From Brachybacterium tyrofermentans (GTDB taxonomy: Bacteria; Actinomycetota; Actinomycetes; Actinomycetales; Dermabacteraceae), in NCBI RefSeq assembly GCF_014897585.1, contig NZ_JABUXW010000011.1, positions 1 through 64,000 on the forward strand: 64,000 nucleotides of DNA, read 5' to 3'. This document shows, piece by piece, positions 62,043 through 64,000 of this stretch. A program made the translations under genes and the position numbers. The notes beneath the pieces are model-generated. The model saw only the letters and a program-made list of their open reading frames with translations, made no database searches and was not told the DNA's origin. How positions within the stretch are numbered: the stretch's first letter is position 1; every line of letters starts with the position of its first letter.

Positions 62043-63836
62043 ATGACGCTGCGCGCCACCACGCATGACGGCACCCACCCCCGCCCCACGATGATTCGCG
62101 AGGACTGGACGCTGCTCGACGGCGCCTGGGGATTCGCCCATGACGACGACGGCGTGGGCCTTGCCGAGCGCTGGTTCGAGCCTGCCCGCGACGAGCACTT
62201 CGATCGCGAGATCACCGTGCCCTTCGTGCCCGAGTCCGAGGCCTCCGGGATCCACGACACCGCCTTCCACCCGGTGGTCTGGTACCGCCGCACGATCACC
62301 GCGTCGGCCGCTGCCGGCACGCGGCTCCTGCTGCACATGGGCGCCGTGGACCACGAGGCCCACGTGTGGGTGGACGGGCACCTGGCCGGGCATCACGTGG
62401 GTGGGCAGACCGCTTTCACCTGCGATCTGACCGACCTCCTCACCGAGGGCACGGAGCACGTGCTCGTGGTGCGCGCCCACGATGATCCGCACGACGTCGA
62501 GCTGCCCCGGGGGAAGCAGGACTGGCGCGAGGAACCGCACGGCATCTGGTACCACCGCTCCACCGGGATCTGGCGCAGCGTGTGGCTCGAGACCGTGGCC
62601 GAGCAGCACGTCACCGGATTCCACTGGGACTTCGACATGCCGCGCGCCCGTGTCGACGTGACCCTGCGCCTGGCCCGTCGGCCCGAGCCCGGCACCACCG
62701 TGCGGATCGCCTTCGCGGGGGAGGAGCAGAGCCTGGGCGCCGTCGAGGTCGCCGCGCACGACCCGCGCGTGCAGACCACCATCGACGTGCCCGCGGTGCG
62801 CAACACCCAGGACCGCGACCGCCTGCTGTGGAGCCCCGAGCATCCGCACCTCGTGGACGTCACCCTGCAGGTGCTCGTCGACGGAGAGGTCGTCGACGAG
62901 GCCGCGAGCTACCTCGGCCTGCGCACCACCGGCATCGACCGCGGCCGGTTCCTGCTCAACGGGGAGCCGTACTTCGTGCGCTCCGTGCTCGAGCAGGGCT
63001 ACTGGCCCACCTCCCAGCTCACCGCACCGACCCTCGCGGCGTACAAGGAGGAGGTGGAGCTGATCAAGGAGCTCGGCTTCACCGCGGCCCGTATCCACCA
63101 GAAGGTCGAGGATCCTCGCTTCCTGTTCTGGGCGGACCGGCTCGGCCTGCTGATCTGGGGCGAGACCGCCAACGCCTACTCGTACTCACCCCGCGCCGTC
63201 GCCGCGATCACCGCGGAGTGGACGGAGATCGTCGAGCAGGTGCGCGCCCATCCGTCGGTGGTCACGTGGGTGCCGATGAACGAATCCTGGGGCGTGCGCG
63301 ACCTCGCCGACCACGCCCCGCAGAAGGACCTCACGATCGCGCTGACCGCGATCACCCGGGCCCTGGACCCGAGCCGGCCCGTGGTCGCCAACGACGGCTA
63401 TGAGATCACCGGCGGGGACATCCTCGCGCTGCACGACTACACGACCGACGCCGCGACCCTGGAGCGTCGTTATGCCGATGACACCGCGGTGCAGGACGTC
63501 CTGGAGGGCCGGGGTCCGCAGGGTCGGCGCCCGGTCGACGACGCCGCCCAGCACGTCACCGAGGGTGCCCCGGTGATGCTCACCGAGTTCGGCGGGATCG
63601 CCTACGCCGCCGAGAACACCTGGGGCTACGCGACGGTCACCACCCCGGAGGAGTTCGAGGCGAAGGTGGGCGGGCTGTTCGCCGCGCTCAACGCCAGCCC
63701 CGTGCTCGCCGGTCACTGCTACACGCAGCTCACCGACACCCTCCAGGAGGCCAACGGCCTCGCGGACGCGGACCGTCGGCCCAAGCTCGACGCGGCCACG
63801 ATCCGGGCGTTCGTGACGGGGCGCGCTGAGCGGTGA
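62043..63836 (+). CDS. Glycoside hydrolase family 2 protein (beta-galactosidase/beta-glucuronidase type)
   Basis: A 597-aa GH2 enzyme. A jelly-roll sugar-binding domain covers about 1-190 (VWYRRTITASAAAGTRLLLHMGAVDHEAHVWVDG), an Ig-like domain about 190-305, and a TIM barrel about 305-590. The acid/base Glu414 lies in PMNESWG and the nucleophile Glu515 in MLTEFGG. RFLLNGEPYFVRSVLEQGYWPTSQ is typical of the shorter subgroup. No signal peptide is present. AGGAGCGAACG precedes ATG 62043. The exact substrate (galactoside, glucuronide or mannoside) cannot be read. Confidence 0.87.
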   Translation: MTLRATTHDGTHPRPTMIREDWTLLDGAWGFAHDDDGVGLAERWFEPARDEHFDREITVPFVPESEASGIHDTAFHPVVWYRRTITASAAAGTRLLLHMGAVDHEAHVWVDGHLAGHHVGGQTAFTCDLTDLLTEGTEHVLVVRAHDDPHDVELPRGKQDWREEPHGIWYHRSTGIWRSVWLETVAEQHVTGFHWDFDMPRARVDVTLRLARRPEPGTTVRIAFAGEEQSLGAVEVAAHDPRVQTTIDVPAVRNTQDRDRLLWSPEHPHLVDVTLQVLVDGEVVDEAASYLGLRTTGIDRGRFLLNGEPYFVRSVLEQGYWPTSQLTAPTLAAYKEEVELIKELGFTAARIHQKVEDPRFLFWADRLGLLIWGETANAYSYSPRAVAAITAEWTEIVEQVRAHPSVVTWVPMNESWGVRDLADHAPQKDLTIALTAITRALDPSRPVVANDGYEITGGDILALHDYTTDAATLERRYADDTAVQDVLEGRGPQGRRPVDDAAQHVTEGAPVMLTEFGGIAYAAENTWGYATVTTPEEFEAKVGGLFAALNASPVLAGHCYTQLTDTLQEANGLADADRRPKLDAATIRAFVTGRAER

Positions 63837-63941
63837 TCGCACGACGGTGAACGCACAACGGTGCACGCACGATGTGATGGTGAAGGCGCTGCTCGGGACG
63901 CGCTGGTCCGGTGACCACTTGGACATCTGACCGAAAGTTCC

Positions 63942-63947
63942 TACGGT
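63942..63947 (+). promoter_or_regulatory. Sigma-70-type promoter at the right edge
   Basis: TTGGAC (63919-63924), a 17-bp spacer and TACGGT (63942-63947) make the best complete promoter in the window. The ATG at 63954 is 6 nt after the -10, so the transcript would be leaderless or nearly so. Confidence 0.45.
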
Positions 63948-63953
63948 GAGGCC

Positions 63954-64000
63954 ATGGAACCCGTCCCCGCGTCCCGTGCCCGCCCGCCGATCCATCGGAC
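63954..64000 (+). CDS. Start of an unidentified gene, cut by the window edge
   Basis: ATG 63954 opens a frame MEPVPASRARPPIHR that runs off the window. It is supported by the promoter at 63919-63947 and by GGTGAGG just upstream. Too little is present to assign a function. Confidence 0.4.
   Translation, partial: MEPVPASRARPPIHR

Noticed and set aside
58179..63098. A 1639-aa open frame on the minus strand
   Set aside because: It is antisense to three well-supported genes (GH127-like, HelR, GH2). It has the His/Arg/Gly/Val-rich composition expected of the complement of high-GC codons, and shows no domain.
1..64000. tRNA, rRNA, insertion sequences, integrases, phage genes or toxin-antitoxin pairs
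   Set aside because: I looked for these on both strands and saw none; the HNH protein at 46999 is a conserved stand-alone type, not part of a mobile element I can identify.

Overview
The window is high-GC DNA from an actinobacterium. The content (Tat/lipoprotein solute-binding proteins, HelR, many LacI- and TetR-controlled carbohydrate loci, HTH-MurA, codons ending in G/C) suggests a Dermabacteraceae-type organism such as Brachybacterium. This genus call is inference from general gene flavour, not from a marker gene. No rRNA, tRNA, CRISPR array, IS element or prophage was seen. The region looks chromosomal and is rich in accessory catabolic loci.

Layout: (1) 1-4533: a TetR regulator divergent from a type I sulfatase, then a ZIP metal transporter and a Tat-exported endonuclease/exonuclease/phosphatase (EEP) protein. 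(2) 4550-6103: a DUF1846 protein. (3) 6609-12809: a sugar ABC importer, ThuA-like protein, Gfo/Idh/MocA oxidoreductase and LacI repressor, with GAATCGATTC-type operators in the 505-bp leader. (4) 12837-19872: a small unknown protein, a fused CMD/AhpD-like protein, a siderophore-type ABC importer and a FAD/NAD(P) protein. (5) 19885-27094: MgtC-like protein, a family-5 (Dpp/Opp) ABC importer of five genes, and a TetR regulator. (6) 27213-29167: TIM-barrel isomerase plus oxidoreductase, divergent from that TetR. (7) 29361-30100: a TauE/SafE gene broken by a frameshift. (8) 30360-31313: a second EEP paralogue behind a perfect 20-bp palindrome. (9) 31397-36686 (minus): a LacI / sugar ABC / GH130 operon with twin CAAACCGGTTTG-like sites. 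(10) 37155-44947: a seven-gene phosphodiester operon (binding protein, ATPase, fused permease, GDPD, LacI, metallophosphoesterase, HAD) that carries the same palindrome as the EEP gene. (11) 44918-45372: a decayed MFS pseudogene. (12) 45407-64000: HTH-MurA fusion, HNH protein, Na+/H+ antiporter, PTS IICBA, a NAGPA-metallophosphoesterase giant protein, an unknown protein, an erythromycin-esterase-like protein, a GH127-like enzyme, HelR behind a rifamycin-associated element, a GH2 enzyme, and the start of another gene.

How the genes work together: most loci are self-contained uptake-plus-hydrolase modules with their own repressor. Three LacI and two TetR genes each lie beside a distinct inverted repeat. 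Phosphodiester chemistry recurs: two EEP proteins, GDPD, a metallophosphoesterase and NAGPA-MPP. The exported EEP enzyme and the GDPD/MPP/HAD operon appear to form one split regulon for scavenging extracellular phosphodiesters. A second recurring theme is promoter geometry: in at least seven genes a -10 hexamer ends exactly 6 nt before the start codon, which indicates leaderless transcripts.
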